The position numbers were made by a program, and so were the translations under genes. A stretch of 64,000 nucleotides of DNA. Source: CAKZYD01 sp039814715 (lineage in GTDB: Bacteria; Pseudomonadota; Alphaproteobacteria; Sphingomonadales; CAKZYD01). How positions within the stretch are numbered: the first letter of the stretch is position 1; every line of letters begins with the position of its first letter. Below the pieces are notes generated by a model, which was not told the origin of the DNA, ran no database searches, and saw nothing but the letters and a program-made list of their open reading frames with translations. The stretch lies in the NCBI GenBank assembly GCA_039814715.1, contig JBCCAR010000020.1, forward strand, positions 1-64,000. Direction: 5' to 3'. Of the stretch, positions 33,752 through 43,429 are shown piece by piece.

Positions 33752-35473
33752 CTAGTGGACACCATGCATGCGTTTTCGCAAGTAGGGAGATATAATCAGT
33801 AGAAAGCCGCCGCACGCGACTGCGACCCAGCCAATTTGGCTGTAAACGGCGGCGTAGCCTGATTTTGCAGCTGCGAGATTGGAGATTTGACCGCCAATGG
33901 TTTCTGCGCCGGTTGCTGCTGCAATTTGGCCAGATAGAAAACCCGCCAAGGCCTGCGCTAACATCCAGCCGCCCATCATCGCGCCGACAAGCCGGGTAAC
34001 GGCAAGTTTTGTGATCATAGAGAGGCCGACAGGGCTAAGGCAGAGTTCGCCCATGGTATGGAGCAGATTGATCATCACAATCCAGATCATTGCCACCTTG
34101 ACGCCGTCGGCGCCGGCCTTGATGCCAAGCACCAGCACTAAGAAGCCCAGCCCAACCTGCATCAGTGCCAGGCCGAATTTCACTGGGGTGGATGGCTCCC
34201 AGCCGCGCCGTGATAGCCAAATCCAGCCAAACGCAAACAGCGGCGCCAGGGTGAAAATGAACAGCGAGTTGAGGGACAAGAACATCGATGCTGGAATTTC
34301 GCCGCCGAAAAACGCGCGGTCGACCGCGTCGCGCGTGAACAAGTTTATGGAGGACCCCGCTTGTTCAAACAGCGCCCAAAATGGCAACTGGCACAGCGTT
34401 AAAAAGAGGGCGACGAGCATGCGGTCTCGGTCGTCGGGTGCGCACTTGGTGAATGAATACCAAGCCATGCCGCCAAAAAAGAGGGCTACGGAGGCGTATT
34501 GGACAACTTCGACCACTTGCCGGAACTGGATAAGCGCGAAGGCCCCGGCAACCACAAGCAGCGAGGATGCGTAAATGGTCCACTCCTTGTTCAAAAACAA
34601 GAAACCGGTTTCCTTCAAGGCTTGGGCGTCAGGTGGGTCCGCCCGGCCGTCCAGCCAAGGCTGGCCAATGAGAAAGACAATGAGGCCTAAAAGCATGCCG
34701 AGCCCCGCAAGTCCAAATCCATAGGCCCAGCCATACACTTCGCCAAGATAGCCACAGGCGAGGACTGCTAGGAAGGAACCCAGGTTGATACCCATATAGA
34801 AAATCGTAAAGCCAGCATCGCGGCGGCTGTCGCCAGGCTCATAGAGCGCGCCAACGATCGTGGAGATATTTGCCTTTAAAAAGCCCACGCCTGCAATGAT
34901 CAAGGCGAGTGAGAGATAAAAGACCGCCAATATCGTTTGGTCTGTTTCCACCCGCCGTTCAAAACTGCCAGGTTTCAGAAGCTTAGGGACATTAGGATCA
35001 GCTGTCTCCACGGCGAAACCGTTAGAGGTTGGGATGAGGGGAGCTGTTTGATCGCCGATCTTCAAGAACGAGACCCGGCTATCGGCCCGTCCTTCGTTGA
35101 TCACTTCATATTCGCTTCCCTCAACGGTCAAAAACTCTTTTGATCCAGTTCCCTCTAGTGCCATGCCAGCATGGCCGCAGACGAGCAAAACGGCGCCAAG
35201 CGTAACGGCCTTGCGGCTCCCTAAATATCGGTCTGCAAGATAACCGCCTATTACCGGCGTAATGTAAACAAGGGAAATATAAGTGCCGTAGACCAGCGAG
35301 GCTTGGGCTTGTTCAAACAAGAAATGCTGCGTTAAATAAAAGATGAGCAGGGCGCGCATGCCGTAGTAAGAAAAGCGCTCCCACATTTCGGTGAAAAAAC
35401 ACACCACAAGTCCGCGTGGGTGCCCTAAAATCGTCTGCTCGCTGCGCGCAGTCCCGAGTGTAATATCGCTCAT
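33752..35473 (-). CDS. POT-family proton-dependent peptide transporter
   Basis: The 573-aa inner-membrane carrier shows the PTR2/POT signature: FFTEMWERFSYYGMRALLIFYL (TM1 with ExxER-like ERFSYYG), GGYLADRYLGSRKAV, and FTIFYMGINLGSFLAVLACGYL (the PTR2 family signature). It imports di- and tripeptides with H+. Residues of about 105-175 are a hydrophilic insertion between TM3 and TM4 (SKEFLTVEGSEYEVINEGRA onward), which would form a periplasmic domain absent from E. coli DtpA; similar long forms occur in marine bacteria. It is monocistronic. Confidence 0.93.
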   Translation of the reverse strand: MSDITLGTARSEQTILGHPRGLVVCFFTEMWERFSYYGMRALLIFYLTQHFLFEQAQASLVYGTYISLVYITPVIGGYLADRYLGSRKAVTLGAVLLVCGHAGMALEGTGSKEFLTVEGSEYEVINEGRADSRVSFLKIGDQTAPLIPTSNGFAVETADPNVPKLLKPGSFERRVETDQTILAVFYLSLALIIAGVGFLKANISTIVGALYEPGDSRRDAGFTIFYMGINLGSFLAVLACGYLGEVYGWAYGFGLAGLGMLLGLIVFLIGQPWLDGRADPPDAQALKETGFLFLNKEWTIYASSLLVVAGAFALIQFRQVVEVVQYASVALFFGGMAWYSFTKCAPDDRDRMLVALFLTLCQLPFWALFEQAGSSINLFTRDAVDRAFFGGEIPASMFLSLNSLFIFTLAPLFAFGWIWLSRRGWEPSTPVKFGLALMQVGLGFLVLVLGIKAGADGVKVAMIWIVMINLLHTMGELCLSPVGLSMITKLAVTRLVGAMMGGWMLAQALAGFLSGQIAAATGAETIGGQISNLAAAKSGYAAVYSQIGWVAVACGGFLLIISPYLRKRMHGVH

Positions 35474-35757
35474 ATGTTGGTTAGCTGCATGGGATGTTGC
35501 CCGACCCTGACTTTATCTTTATTGCATGGAGCTTAACGCGTGATTCGCACGATGGAAGCGAAATTGTGTTGCAAAGCAGCATCGCACGCAAAATTCTCGA
35601 GGCAAGGCTTTCGGTCGTTTTTTGCAGTTAACCGCTTGTTAATGCGGCGTTAAGTTGCCGATGCGCAGCTTGCGCTCTGAAATTGTCACGGGCTCGCAGC
35701 ATTCATATATAAGGCTGCAGTGGTATAGTTATGTTCCGAGGAGAGGTTTGCACTGCC
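35474..35757. other. intergenic control region between the POT transporter and the cysteine peptidase
   Basis: About 284 bp between divergent genes without a credible ORF. It contains three phased TTAA half-sites (listed separately) and a short AT stretch ATTCATATATAAG (35701-35713) that could hold the -10 for the rightward gene. Confidence 0.6.
35628..35653 (+). promoter_or_regulatory. triple CtrA-type half-site array
   Basis: Three TTAA tetramers occur at 35628-35631, 35639-35642 and 35650-35653, each pair separated by exactly seven bases. TTAA-N7-TTAA is the CtrA recognition sequence of Caulobacter and relatives. The array lies 105-130 bp upstream of the cysteine-peptidase start. Confidence 0.8.
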
Positions 35758-36435
35758 ATGGCTTGGGTGAACAAGACAGCAGTATCTGTTGCGCTTGCAG
35801 CGATCGTGGCTGCCATGCCGGTCAGTGCTGCTGCGCAAGATACATCTCGCGTTTTGGGTGCCGGGCTGTTTGGATCGGTAGAGCGCTGGGTTGGGAATGC
35901 ACGCAACGAGCTGCCCTATGAGCGCTTTGTGCGACTCAGCGAAACTCCAGAAGTCATGGACGCAACATCTGCGCGTAAGTGGGATATTGTGGTCACCTTG
36001 CTGAAGAGCCAGAACCGGTTGAACCAGCTGAAGTTGGTGCATCAATTTGTAAACACCCAGGCTTATGTGTCTGATTTTAAACTCTGGGGAAATTCTGACT
36101 ATTGGTCATCGGCGGCTGAATTTTTAAACCACGGCGGCGATTGCGAGGACTTTGCCCTCACCAAATACCGTGCTTTGCTGGACGCAGGCTTTCCTGCCTC
36201 GGAGTTACGGCTCGTGTTGGTGGAAGAAAGCTTTACAGGAGAGCAACATGCTGTGTTGGTGGCAAATTATAATGGCCGCCGCATCATTCTCGATAACCGG
36301 CGTGACGATATAGAAGATCATGAACTGGTCAGTAATTATCGCCCGCTTTATTCGATGAACGCGCAAGGCCTTTGGCAGCACCATGACTCTGCCCGCCCCA
36401 TGCCGCAAATCTCGGTTGCGACGCAAAGCCCTTAA
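35758..36435 (+). CDS. transglutaminase-like cysteine peptidase (BTLCP, LapG-like)
   Basis: The 225-aa exported protein has a signal peptide (VSVALAAIVAAMPVSAAAQ) and the bacterial transglutaminase-like cysteine peptidase fold with a Cys-His-Asp triad: Cys129 in GGDCEDFAL, His164 in GEQHAVLV and Asp179 in IILDNRRDD. The best-known member, LapG, cleaves large adhesins from the cell surface under c-di-GMP control through LapD. No adhesin or LapD gene is nearby, so the substrate is open. I chose ATG 35758, with GAGGAGAGG about 13 bases upstream. The CtrA-type array upstream suggests cell-cycle or motility control. Confidence 0.92.
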   Translation: MAWVNKTAVSVALAAIVAAMPVSAAAQDTSRVLGAGLFGSVERWVGNARNELPYERFVRLSETPEVMDATSARKWDIVVTLLKSQNRLNQLKLVHQFVNTQAYVSDFKLWGNSDYWSSAAEFLNHGGDCEDFALTKYRALLDAGFPASELRLVLVEESFTGEQHAVLVANYNGRRIILDNRRDDIEDHELVSNYRPLYSMNAQGLWQHHDSARPMPQISVATQSP

Positions 36436-36456
36436 ACCCGGCGGGTCATCGCGAAT

Positions 36457-38526
36457 TTAGAACTGCGCGCTTAGGCCGAAACGGACAGTGAGCGGCTGCC
36501 CGCGTGTAATCAAGCCATCGCTGCTTTGCCCTGCTTCTATCTGCGTATCTGTTAGGTTTATGCCTTCAAGGCGCACAGTGACGGTCTCGTCGATCTGCCA
36601 TCTCACTGCCAGATCGACGGCTGCAAAGGCGCTGAGCGCGCGCGTGTTAAGGTCATCGTCAAACTGTTTGCTTTGAGCGCGTACGATCAATGACCCATTG
36701 ATGTCTGAGGATGGGGCGGTCCAGCGCAGATCGATGCTGCCTTGGTGTGTTGGCACTTGTGCAAATCGTTTGCCTTCGAGCGCTGGATTGACGGCCGAGC
36801 GGGTAATCTTTGCGCGTGTGTAGCCATAGAATAGGGATGCGCTGAATTGATCATGCAGCTCAGTGCCTGCGGCGACTTCCACGCCCGTGGCCCGCGAGCG
36901 CTCAATGTTACCGCGTTGACGGCAGCTTCCGCCGGTTGGCACAAATCCGCACGGCGCGATAAAGCCGCCTGCTTGGCCAGCAACTGACAGATTGCCGACG
37001 GCGTCGCGCAGCCAATTGCGAAACAGCGTGACTTGAGCAAAATGCCCGTTCAGGGGTTCAAAGCGGGCACTTACATCAAGTCCGCGCAGGGTTTCAATGT
37101 CAAGCAGCGGGTTTGCTTCCGTAATGTCATTGCCGACGCGGAAAGGGCGGAAATATTCGTTCAGACTGGGCTGACGGCTGCCCGTATAGCCGCGCGCTTT
37201 TAACGTCCAGGCCGCAACGGGCTGATAGCGCACGCCTGCCGCGCCGCTGATGACCGTATCCGTGCGCTCGTCAAACTGGTCGTTTCGGACCAGATCGCCG
37301 GTGTCCAGATTTGTCTCCACTCGCATCCCGCGCGACAGCTGCAACACATCAACACGCACGCCGCCATCGAGCGTTAACTGCGGCGTTACACGCGCACGGT
37401 GCTCTAAGCCTGCGCCCAGGGTGGATTGCCTGCCGCCAGCGGCGCGCTGGCGCGTAAAGCCATTGCCGAGATTGCGAAAGCGCTCATTGGTTTCGCCGCT
37501 GCGCCAATCGGCCTGCGCATAAAGGCTTGTCTTTTGGGCGTCGCTCCAATCGCGAGAGAGGTGAGCGCGCCCGCCAAAAGCGTAGCTAGGCACGGAAAAC
37601 TGATCGAGCACTGGGCGGGTGACGGCGCGCGCAGCATCCGTCGCCGTAAACAGGCTCGCAAAGCGGCGTACTTGGCCATAGACGTCGATGTCGGCTTTTA
37701 CCGCGGATGCGCCTGTCGTGCGCACTCTGACGGATCCATCAAAGCCCTGGGTGTCGTTTTGCGCGCCCTCAAGCCCGTTGTCGCGGGCTTCGGAAAAGCC
37801 CCTCAACAGTAGGGCGCCGCGCCACGCGTTGCCGAAGTCGCGCCCCAGCTTTATGCCGCCTGCAACGTTGTGAGAGGCAGCTGAAACGTCCGCTGGGCCG
37901 CGCTGGCTTTGGGCGATTGGGATAAAGCCCTCACGCAGGCCGCCGCCAGCAAAGGTAATCATATCGATGTCGCCCAGGCTCGCTGCGTAGACAATGCTAG
38001 CATCGCCGCCCTCCAAACTGTTTGCATCAAAACGCATACTCAGTCCCGCGCGGCTCTGGCTGGTCTCAATCGCGATGAGACCAGAGAGCGCGCCAGGCCC
38101 GGCTGACAGCGGCCGGCTGCCGGGTAACACACTGGCGCTACTGATCGTGCCTGGGAGAATAGACGCCCAATTGACCCAGTTGCCGAATGGATCATTGAGC
38201 GGCGCGCCATCAAGCAATACGGCTGCCCGGCCGGCACCATTTGGTCCAATGCCGCGCAGGCTTGCGCCTTGTATGGTTGGGTTCGCGCTCAGCGATGGTT
38301 GGCGCCGGAACAGGCTAAAACCGGTTTTAGCAGAAAGAGCGTCGTCCAAGCGGTCATAGGGTAGGGCGCTGAGGTCTTGCGAGGATAAAACCGTGCTGGT
38401 GCTGCTTGGCGCTGCTGTAATGGCCGGCGCTGATTGGCCAATGACTTCAATGGAGTCAAGCTGCGCTGACGCTGGCATTGCCGCAACGGTCAAAGCGATG
38501 CCAGCAAGAAAAGCCTTGAGTGTCAC
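36457..38526 (-). CDS. TonB-dependent receptor
   Basis: The receptor has a signal peptide (TLKAFLAGIALTVAAMPASAQ) directly followed by LDSIEVIGQ (TonB box) and a plug (STVLSSQDLSALPYDRLDDAL...IQGASLRGIGPNGAGRAAVLLDGAPLNDPFGNWVNW). The long barrel ends FGLSAQF. It resembles the BtuB/uncharacterised vitamin receptor branch more than siderophore receptors. No cobalamin riboswitch is found upstream. The start is uncertain: the GTG at 38526 puts the signal peptide at the N-terminus (689 aa), while the open frame runs to an ATG at 38640 and would add a second hydrophobic segment. Confidence 0.88.
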   Translation of the reverse strand: MTLKAFLAGIALTVAAMPASAQLDSIEVIGQSAPAITAAPSSTSTVLSSQDLSALPYDRLDDALSAKTGFSLFRRQPSLSANPTIQGASLRGIGPNGAGRAAVLLDGAPLNDPFGNWVNWASILPGTISSASVLPGSRPLSAGPGALSGLIAIETSQSRAGLSMRFDANSLEGGDASIVYAASLGDIDMITFAGGGLREGFIPIAQSQRGPADVSAASHNVAGGIKLGRDFGNAWRGALLLRGFSEARDNGLEGAQNDTQGFDGSVRVRTTGASAVKADIDVYGQVRRFASLFTATDAARAVTRPVLDQFSVPSYAFGGRAHLSRDWSDAQKTSLYAQADWRSGETNERFRNLGNGFTRQRAAGGRQSTLGAGLEHRARVTPQLTLDGGVRVDVLQLSRGMRVETNLDTGDLVRNDQFDERTDTVISGAAGVRYQPVAAWTLKARGYTGSRQPSLNEYFRPFRVGNDITEANPLLDIETLRGLDVSARFEPLNGHFAQVTLFRNWLRDAVGNLSVAGQAGGFIAPCGFVPTGGSCRQRGNIERSRATGVEVAAGTELHDQFSASLFYGYTRAKITRSAVNPALEGKRFAQVPTHQGSIDLRWTAPSSDINGSLIVRAQSKQFDDDLNTRALSAFAAVDLAVRWQIDETVTVRLEGINLTDTQIEAGQSSDGLITRGQPLTVRFGLSAQF

Positions 38527-38716
38527 AGTGTTTTCAGTGCTGCGTTTTCGCCAGCCAAATAAGCCAGCGCAGACAAGCAGCCAAACAAAGATATCAACAT
38601 CGAAGCATCCAGTGATTGAAAAGAGCGGTATAAGACACATGTGCTGACAAGCTGCAACGTCTCAACGACTATGTTGGCGATGTGCCGCACTCATTAAGAC
38701 CGGAGCTCTTTGCTGC

Positions 38717-39316
38717 ATGACTGACCTTTTGCCTTTGCAATTCAACGATCTTTCTACCACGATGTCGCTGCTTAAAACTCGGCGCTCCGGGAAGTCAAAA
38801 ACGATGACCGGACCTGGCCCGAGCGCTGCCCAGCTGGAGGATATTCTATCGATTGGCCTTCGCGTACCCGATCATGGGAAGATCGCGCCCTGGCGCTTCG
38901 TCGTCATTGAAGGGGCGGATCAGCAGCGTTTTTCAGCTGGTTTGGTATCGCTTTACAAGGCAGAAAAGCCATCTGCACCTGGCCTTGAAATACAGGCAAT
39001 TGCTGATTTTCCAACGGCTGCGCCAACGCTTGTGGCGGTATTGTCCAGGGTCAATCACGAACGCACCATTCCCGCATGGGAGCAGGAGCTTTCCGCCGGA
39101 GCAGCCTGCCAAAACATGCTCATTGCAGCGCATGCCATGGGCTTTCACGGTCAATGGCTGACAGGCTGGCCAGCCTATGGTGAGGGCGTTGTTGACCTCC
39201 TTGGCGGGCAAGCGGGCGACAAAATCGCTGGATACCTGTTCTTCGGCAGTGTGGAAGGACCGCTGAAGGAACGCCCGCGCCCTGACTTGGGCGCTGTCAG
39301 CTGGCGGCTTCCCTGA
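38717..39316 (+). CDS. nitroreductase-family flavoprotein, YdjA-like
   Basis: The 199-aa FMN-dependent oxidoreductase has the short nitroreductase pattern: LLKTRRSGKSK at the N-terminus (Arg residues binding FMN phosphate), RVPDHGKIAPWRFVVIEG, AAPTLVAVLSRV, and GFHGQWLTGWPAYG. The single-Trp/Gly-rich motif and size match YdjA. The substrate is unknown. Its end overlaps the end of the convergent alpha/beta-hydrolase gene by 20 bp. Confidence 0.9.
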   Translation: MTDLLPLQFNDLSTTMSLLKTRRSGKSKTMTGPGPSAAQLEDILSIGLRVPDHGKIAPWRFVVIEGADQQRFSAGLVSLYKAEKPSAPGLEIQAIADFPTAAPTLVAVLSRVNHERTIPAWEQELSAGAACQNMLIAAHAMGFHGQWLTGWPAYGEGVVDLLGGQAGDKIAGYLFFGSVEGPLKERPRPDLGAVSWRLP

Positions 39317-40304
39317 ACCACTTGAGCGCTGCGCCGCAATAGGCAGGCGTTTCAAGGCCTTTGTAATGGAACCCCACATGGCCGCCTTTGGGCACGATAA
39401 GCATCTGGGCAGAGCTTTGCGCAGTTGGCTGAAAGGGCTCATAGCTTTCATGAGGAATCCATGGGTCATCTTGCGCATGCAAGATCAGCGTTGGCACCTC
39501 AATTTGAGATAAAAATGGCCCCGCGCTTGCGCGTGCATAGTAGGTCTCTGCATCGCCAAAACCGTGATATGGCCCTGTGACGCGGTCATCAAACTCATAA
39601 ACGCTGCGCGCATTGACTGCCTCAGTTCTCCATTGCTCGCCCATCCCTGTGTTGGTCACTGCGCTTTGGAGGTCGCGCAGGAGATAACGGGCATAGATTG
39701 TGTTACGCGGCGCCAATATGCGGTCGCAGGCGGCTTTCATATCCAGCGGCGCGCAAATCGTCATGGCCGCCGCAACATCAAGATCAGCCAACGCGCCGTC
39801 GCCCAAAGCGCGGGCGAGCATATTGCCGCCCAGAGAGATGCCGAGAGGTAGCCATCTTTGCGGCCCCAACACCTTGTCTAAGCCGGTCAAAATCGCCTTG
39901 AGGTCTTCGCTTTTGCCTGCATGACTAATTCCGCTGGCGAGATGATAGACCATGGGCGCCGCGCGTAAATTGATGCGGGTGACGTGGTATCCGGCTTTTA
40001 GAAAAGTTGCTGCTAAGTATCCAATGGCGTTGCCTGAGGCATCGCCGCCGAGGCCGTGGATTAAAGCCACATGGTTTGTAGCAGGCGTTTGCGTATCTGG
40101 CACATGGGTAAAACAAAACGTCTCGTCTTCGCTATCGTCAAAACGAACGCGTATTTCCTTGCTTGGCCAGTCGCTCAAATCAATCGCTGGTGGGGCCAGC
40201 GTGTTGCGCAGGGTTTGTAGGTCTGCTGAAAGCCAGGGAAAGCGATACCGACGGCCGGCAAACTCGCTGCCGATGGTAGCAGCGAGGCTTTGATAGGGTA
40301 TCAT
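39297..40304 (-). CDS. alpha/beta hydrolase, YheT-like
   Basis: The 335-aa cytoplasmic hydrolase has HGLGGDASGN (oxyanion loop), the nucleophile elbow GISLGG (Ser157), the acid in ILHAQDDPWIP and the base His in PKGGHVGF. It is of the YheT/EMB8 group, which hydrolyses short-chain esters or lipids. The start ATG overlaps the stop of the RND permease (ATGA), so it is the last gene of the efflux operon by arrangement. The frame extends 29 codons upstream inside the permease gene, which I reject. Confidence 0.9.
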   Translation of the reverse strand: MIPYQSLAATIGSEFAGRRYRFPWLSADLQTLRNTLAPPAIDLSDWPSKEIRVRFDDSEDETFCFTHVPDTQTPATNHVALIHGLGGDASGNAIGYLAATFLKAGYHVTRINLRAAPMVYHLASGISHAGKSEDLKAILTGLDKVLGPQRWLPLGISLGGNMLARALGDGALADLDVAAAMTICAPLDMKAACDRILAPRNTIYARYLLRDLQSAVTNTGMGEQWRTEAVNARSVYEFDDRVTGPYHGFGDAETYYARASAGPFLSQIEVPTLILHAQDDPWIPHESYEPFQPTAQSSAQMLIVPKGGHVGFHYKGLETPAYCGAALKWFREAAS

Positions 40305-43300
40305 TCGGCCGGTGTTTGCATTCCAGGGGCAGACCCGCCGCTTCCCAAAAAGCCCCGTAGACGCCGCAGCAAACCGTGTTTTACTTGCCACATCAAGCTA
40401 TAGAGGCACGGTACTAGGATCAGTGTCACGCCCGTTGCCAATAGGACGCCAAAGGCCAGAGACACAACCATGGGGATCAGCATTTTGGCTTGTACGCTGG
40501 TCTCCGTCATCAGCGGGGCAAGGCCAATAAAGGTCGTCAGCGAGGTGAGAATGATCGCGCGGAAGCGGTCGCAGGCAGCTTGCACGATGGCATCGGCAAC
40601 GCGCATGCCTTCTTTGCGCAGCCGGCCGAGATGATCGAGCAGCACCAGGTTATCATTCACAACCACGCCGGCAGCGGCAACGACGCCAAGGATAGAGAAC
40701 ATAGAAATGTTCATGCCCAGCAGGCCGTGCCCGACGACTGCGCCCGAGAACCCGAAGGGAATGGCCGTTAGAATGATGACTGGAATGCCGTAGGAGCGAA
40801 ATGACACTGCGAGCACAGCGTAAATCACGAAGACGGCGACAACGAGATTCGTGACCAGGGCCACTACGAACTCGCCTTGATCTTCGGCATCGCCCGCCTT
40901 TTTGATGCGTGTGCGCGGGAAGGCCTGCGCCCACTCGTCTTGTTTTTCTTCGAAAATCTGGCGCATCACCTGGTTCGGGTCGGTGCTGCTAAGGGCTTCG
41001 GCTGTTATATGGGCAACGCGCTGGCGGTCCTCACGTTCAATCCGCACAGAGCCTGTGCCTAATTCGGCTTCTGCTACCGCATCGAAGGGGATTTCAATGC
41101 CATCGCCAACTCGGATGCGGGTTTCGCTCAGGCTTTCAATGCTCTCCCTCGTTTCGCGCGGATAGCGCACCATCACCCGCACATCATCTTTGCCGCGCGG
41201 AATGCGCTGCGCTTCTGCGCCAAAGAAGCCTTGGCGCACTTGCTGGGCCAAATCAGAGAGGCCCAGATCAAGGCTTTCTGCTTGCGGGCGCAGGTTCAAG
41301 ATGATTTCCGGCTGGGGATCAGACATGGAATCTTTCACGTCATAGATGCCCCCATAACTGCGCAATTCCGCTTTGATCATCTCGACTACGCGGGTCATCT
41401 CTTCGCTGTTTGGGCCAGAAACTTGAATGTCAATCGCTTTACCGTCCGGGCCGATCGCCGTGGTGAAGGTAATGTCCTTCGCCGCTGGAATTTCGCCTAG
41501 ATTTGCTCGCCATCGCCGCGCAAATTCAGCAGCATCAACGCCTTCCACACCTTCTAAAGACGGAAAGGCAAAGCCTTGAATTTCATTGTCGAAAGCAAAC
41601 GCCATCACCATTGCAAGCGGCGTATAGCCTTCTTTTTCCATGCTATCATTGGCTTGTTTTGCCGAGGCTTCAAGGCGCTCTTGTAGCGCGGTTGAGCGAT
41701 CGAATGCGGCATTTTCGGGCAATTCAATTGTCACGGCAACAAAGTCTGCGACCACGTCAGGAAAGAAGGAAAGCCTGATCCAGCTGCCGCCCACGAGCGC
41801 CAAACAAATCATGAAGAAGAGAACAAATCCAGTCACCGTCACGGCGCGCCACTTCAAAGCAAGACTGATGAGCGGGCGATAGCGGTTTTCAATGAAGTTG
41901 CGCATGCCATTCGCAAAGCGCTCTTGGAACCGCATAAACCCATTTGGCACTTTAGGAAGCGGCTTCATGTCTTTTAGGTGCGCTGGCAAGATGAGCAGGC
42001 TCTCAATTAAGGAGAAGGAGAGGGCGCCAAATACGACAAGAGGAATATTGATCGCCGCATCGCGCCATGCGCCGGGAACGGCCAGCATCGGCGCGAAAAA
42101 GATGAGTGTGGAGAGTACGGCCAGGAAGACAGGGCTGGAGACCCGGGTCGCGCCGCGCACGGCCGCTTCTAGACCGCGCAGGCCGCGTTCATGGCGCGCG
42201 TGGATGGCTTCGCCCACAATGATCGCATCATCAACGACAATGCCGAGCACTAATAGAAAGGCAAAGAGGGAAATCATATTGAGCGACATATCGAGCCACG
42301 CCATGGCCCACATTGCGCCAAAGAACGAGATGCCAATGCCGACGGCGGTCCAAATCGCTACCGCAGGGCGCAGGAATAAAAGCAAGACAACAAAGACCAG
42401 CAGTAGCCCGCTCAACCCGTTGCCTAGCAGCATGCTAATGCGGTCTTTGAACGTGAGCGATGCGTCATCAAGCACCGTGACATTCAGGCCCTCGGGGATC
42501 GTTGGTGCAACGTCTTCCAAAAAGCCGCGAACAATCCTTGCTGTGCGGGTAACATCTGGGTCAGATACAGACACGACATTGAGCAAAATCGCGCGCTGTC
42601 CATTGAGCCTTGCGCGTAAATCTCGCTCAACAAAGCCATCAATGACGGTGCCAATGTCTTTGATTTTTATGACTGTTCCGTCGGACTGTCGAACAACGAC
42701 TATGTCTTCAAAATCAGCCTTATTATAGGCTTGGCCGAGGGTGCGCAGCGTGATGTCGCCAAAGTCTGACTTGATGTTTCCGGCCGGCAAGTTGAGAGAA
42801 TTGCTTGAGACGGCCCTTTGAACGTCTGCGAGGCTTATGCCATAGCGGCGCAAGCTTTCCTCTGGCACTTCAATGGCAACTTCATAGTCGCGCACGGCTT
42901 GGAGTTCGGCCTTGTCAATTTTGTCGATGGCTGCGATATCATCGCGAATACGCTCCGCCCATTTTTTCAAAGTCGTTTCGTCTAATTCGCCGTAAATGGC
43001 GAGCATCATTTCGCGCTGTTCTTGGGAACGCGCAAACTCAGATACAATCGGACGTTCAGATTCGCCGGGAAAGGTATTGATGCCATCGACCCGCGCTTTT
43101 ACATCGTCCATGAGCTCGCGCATGTCATAGCCATTTTGGACTTCGACCACGACCTGGCCAACGCCTTCTGTTGCGGTGGAGGTGATTTCCTTAATGCCGT
43201 CAAGGTCTTGGATGGCTTCTTCAATGCGGATGAGTATCCGCTCCTCAACTTCCTCAGGCCCCGCGCCGAGATAGTTGACCGTGACGCCCACGGAAGACGA

Positions 43301-43429
43301 AGAAACCGAGGGAAAGAACTGGCGGTCAACTTGAACGAGATAGGCAAAGGTGCCGCCAATCAAGATCGCGATCATGAGTAAGTTTGCAGCAACAGGGTTG
43401 TCGGCAAACCAGGCGATCAATTTATTCAT
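40301..43429 (-). CDS. RND efflux permease, HAE1/AcrB family
   Basis: The 1042-aa inner-membrane transporter pumps drugs or other amphiphiles from the periplasm using the proton gradient. It begins MNKLIAWFADNPVAANLLMI and has the twin Asp relay in TM4 (LVLGIVVDDAIIVGEAI). Two large periplasmic loops follow TM1 and TM7, with 12 helices overall. The C-terminus is short. It overlaps the adaptor gene (ATGA) upstream and the hydrolase gene downstream. No local TetR or LysR regulator is seen. Confidence 0.96.
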   Translation of the reverse strand: MNKLIAWFADNPVAANLLMIAILIGGTFAYLVQVDRQFFPSVSSSSVGVTVNYLGAGPEEVEERILIRIEEAIQDLDGIKEITSTATEGVGQVVVEVQNGYDMRELMDDVKARVDGINTFPGESERPIVSEFARSQEQREMMLAIYGELDETTLKKWAERIRDDIAAIDKIDKAELQAVRDYEVAIEVPEESLRRYGISLADVQRAVSSNSLNLPAGNIKSDFGDITLRTLGQAYNKADFEDIVVVRQSDGTVIKIKDIGTVIDGFVERDLRARLNGQRAILLNVVSVSDPDVTRTARIVRGFLEDVAPTIPEGLNVTVLDDASLTFKDRISMLLGNGLSGLLLVFVVLLLFLRPAVAIWTAVGIGISFFGAMWAMAWLDMSLNMISLFAFLLVLGIVVDDAIIVGEAIHARHERGLRGLEAAVRGATRVSSPVFLAVLSTLIFFAPMLAVPGAWRDAAINIPLVVFGALSFSLIESLLILPAHLKDMKPLPKVPNGFMRFQERFANGMRNFIENRYRPLISLALKWRAVTVTGFVLFFMICLALVGGSWIRLSFFPDVVADFVAVTIELPENAAFDRSTALQERLEASAKQANDSMEKEGYTPLAMVMAFAFDNEIQGFAFPSLEGVEGVDAAEFARRWRANLGEIPAAKDITFTTAIGPDGKAIDIQVSGPNSEEMTRVVEMIKAELRSYGGIYDVKDSMSDPQPEIILNLRPQAESLDLGLSDLAQQVRQGFFGAEAQRIPRGKDDVRVMVRYPRETRESIESLSETRIRVGDGIEIPFDAVAEAELGTGSVRIEREDRQRVAHITAEALSSTDPNQVMRQIFEEKQDEWAQAFPRTRIKKAGDAEDQGEFVVALVTNLVVAVFVIYAVLAVSFRSYGIPVIILTAIPFGFSGAVVGHGLLGMNISMFSILGVVAAAGVVVNDNLVLLDHLGRLRKEGMRVADAIVQAACDRFRAIILTSLTTFIGLAPLMTETSVQAKMLIPMVVSLAFGVLLATGVTLILVPCLYSLMWQVKHGLLRRLRGFLGSGGSAPGMQTPAE

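Noticed and set aside
36205..37812. Long open frames on both strands across the TonB receptor and other GC-rich genes.
   Set aside because: They lie inside well-supported genes and have no motifs or ribosome sites; they are shadows of coding sequence.
38641..38716. Cobalamin riboswitch upstream of the TonB receptor.
   Set aside because: The gap is only 76 bp and the B12 box is absent.
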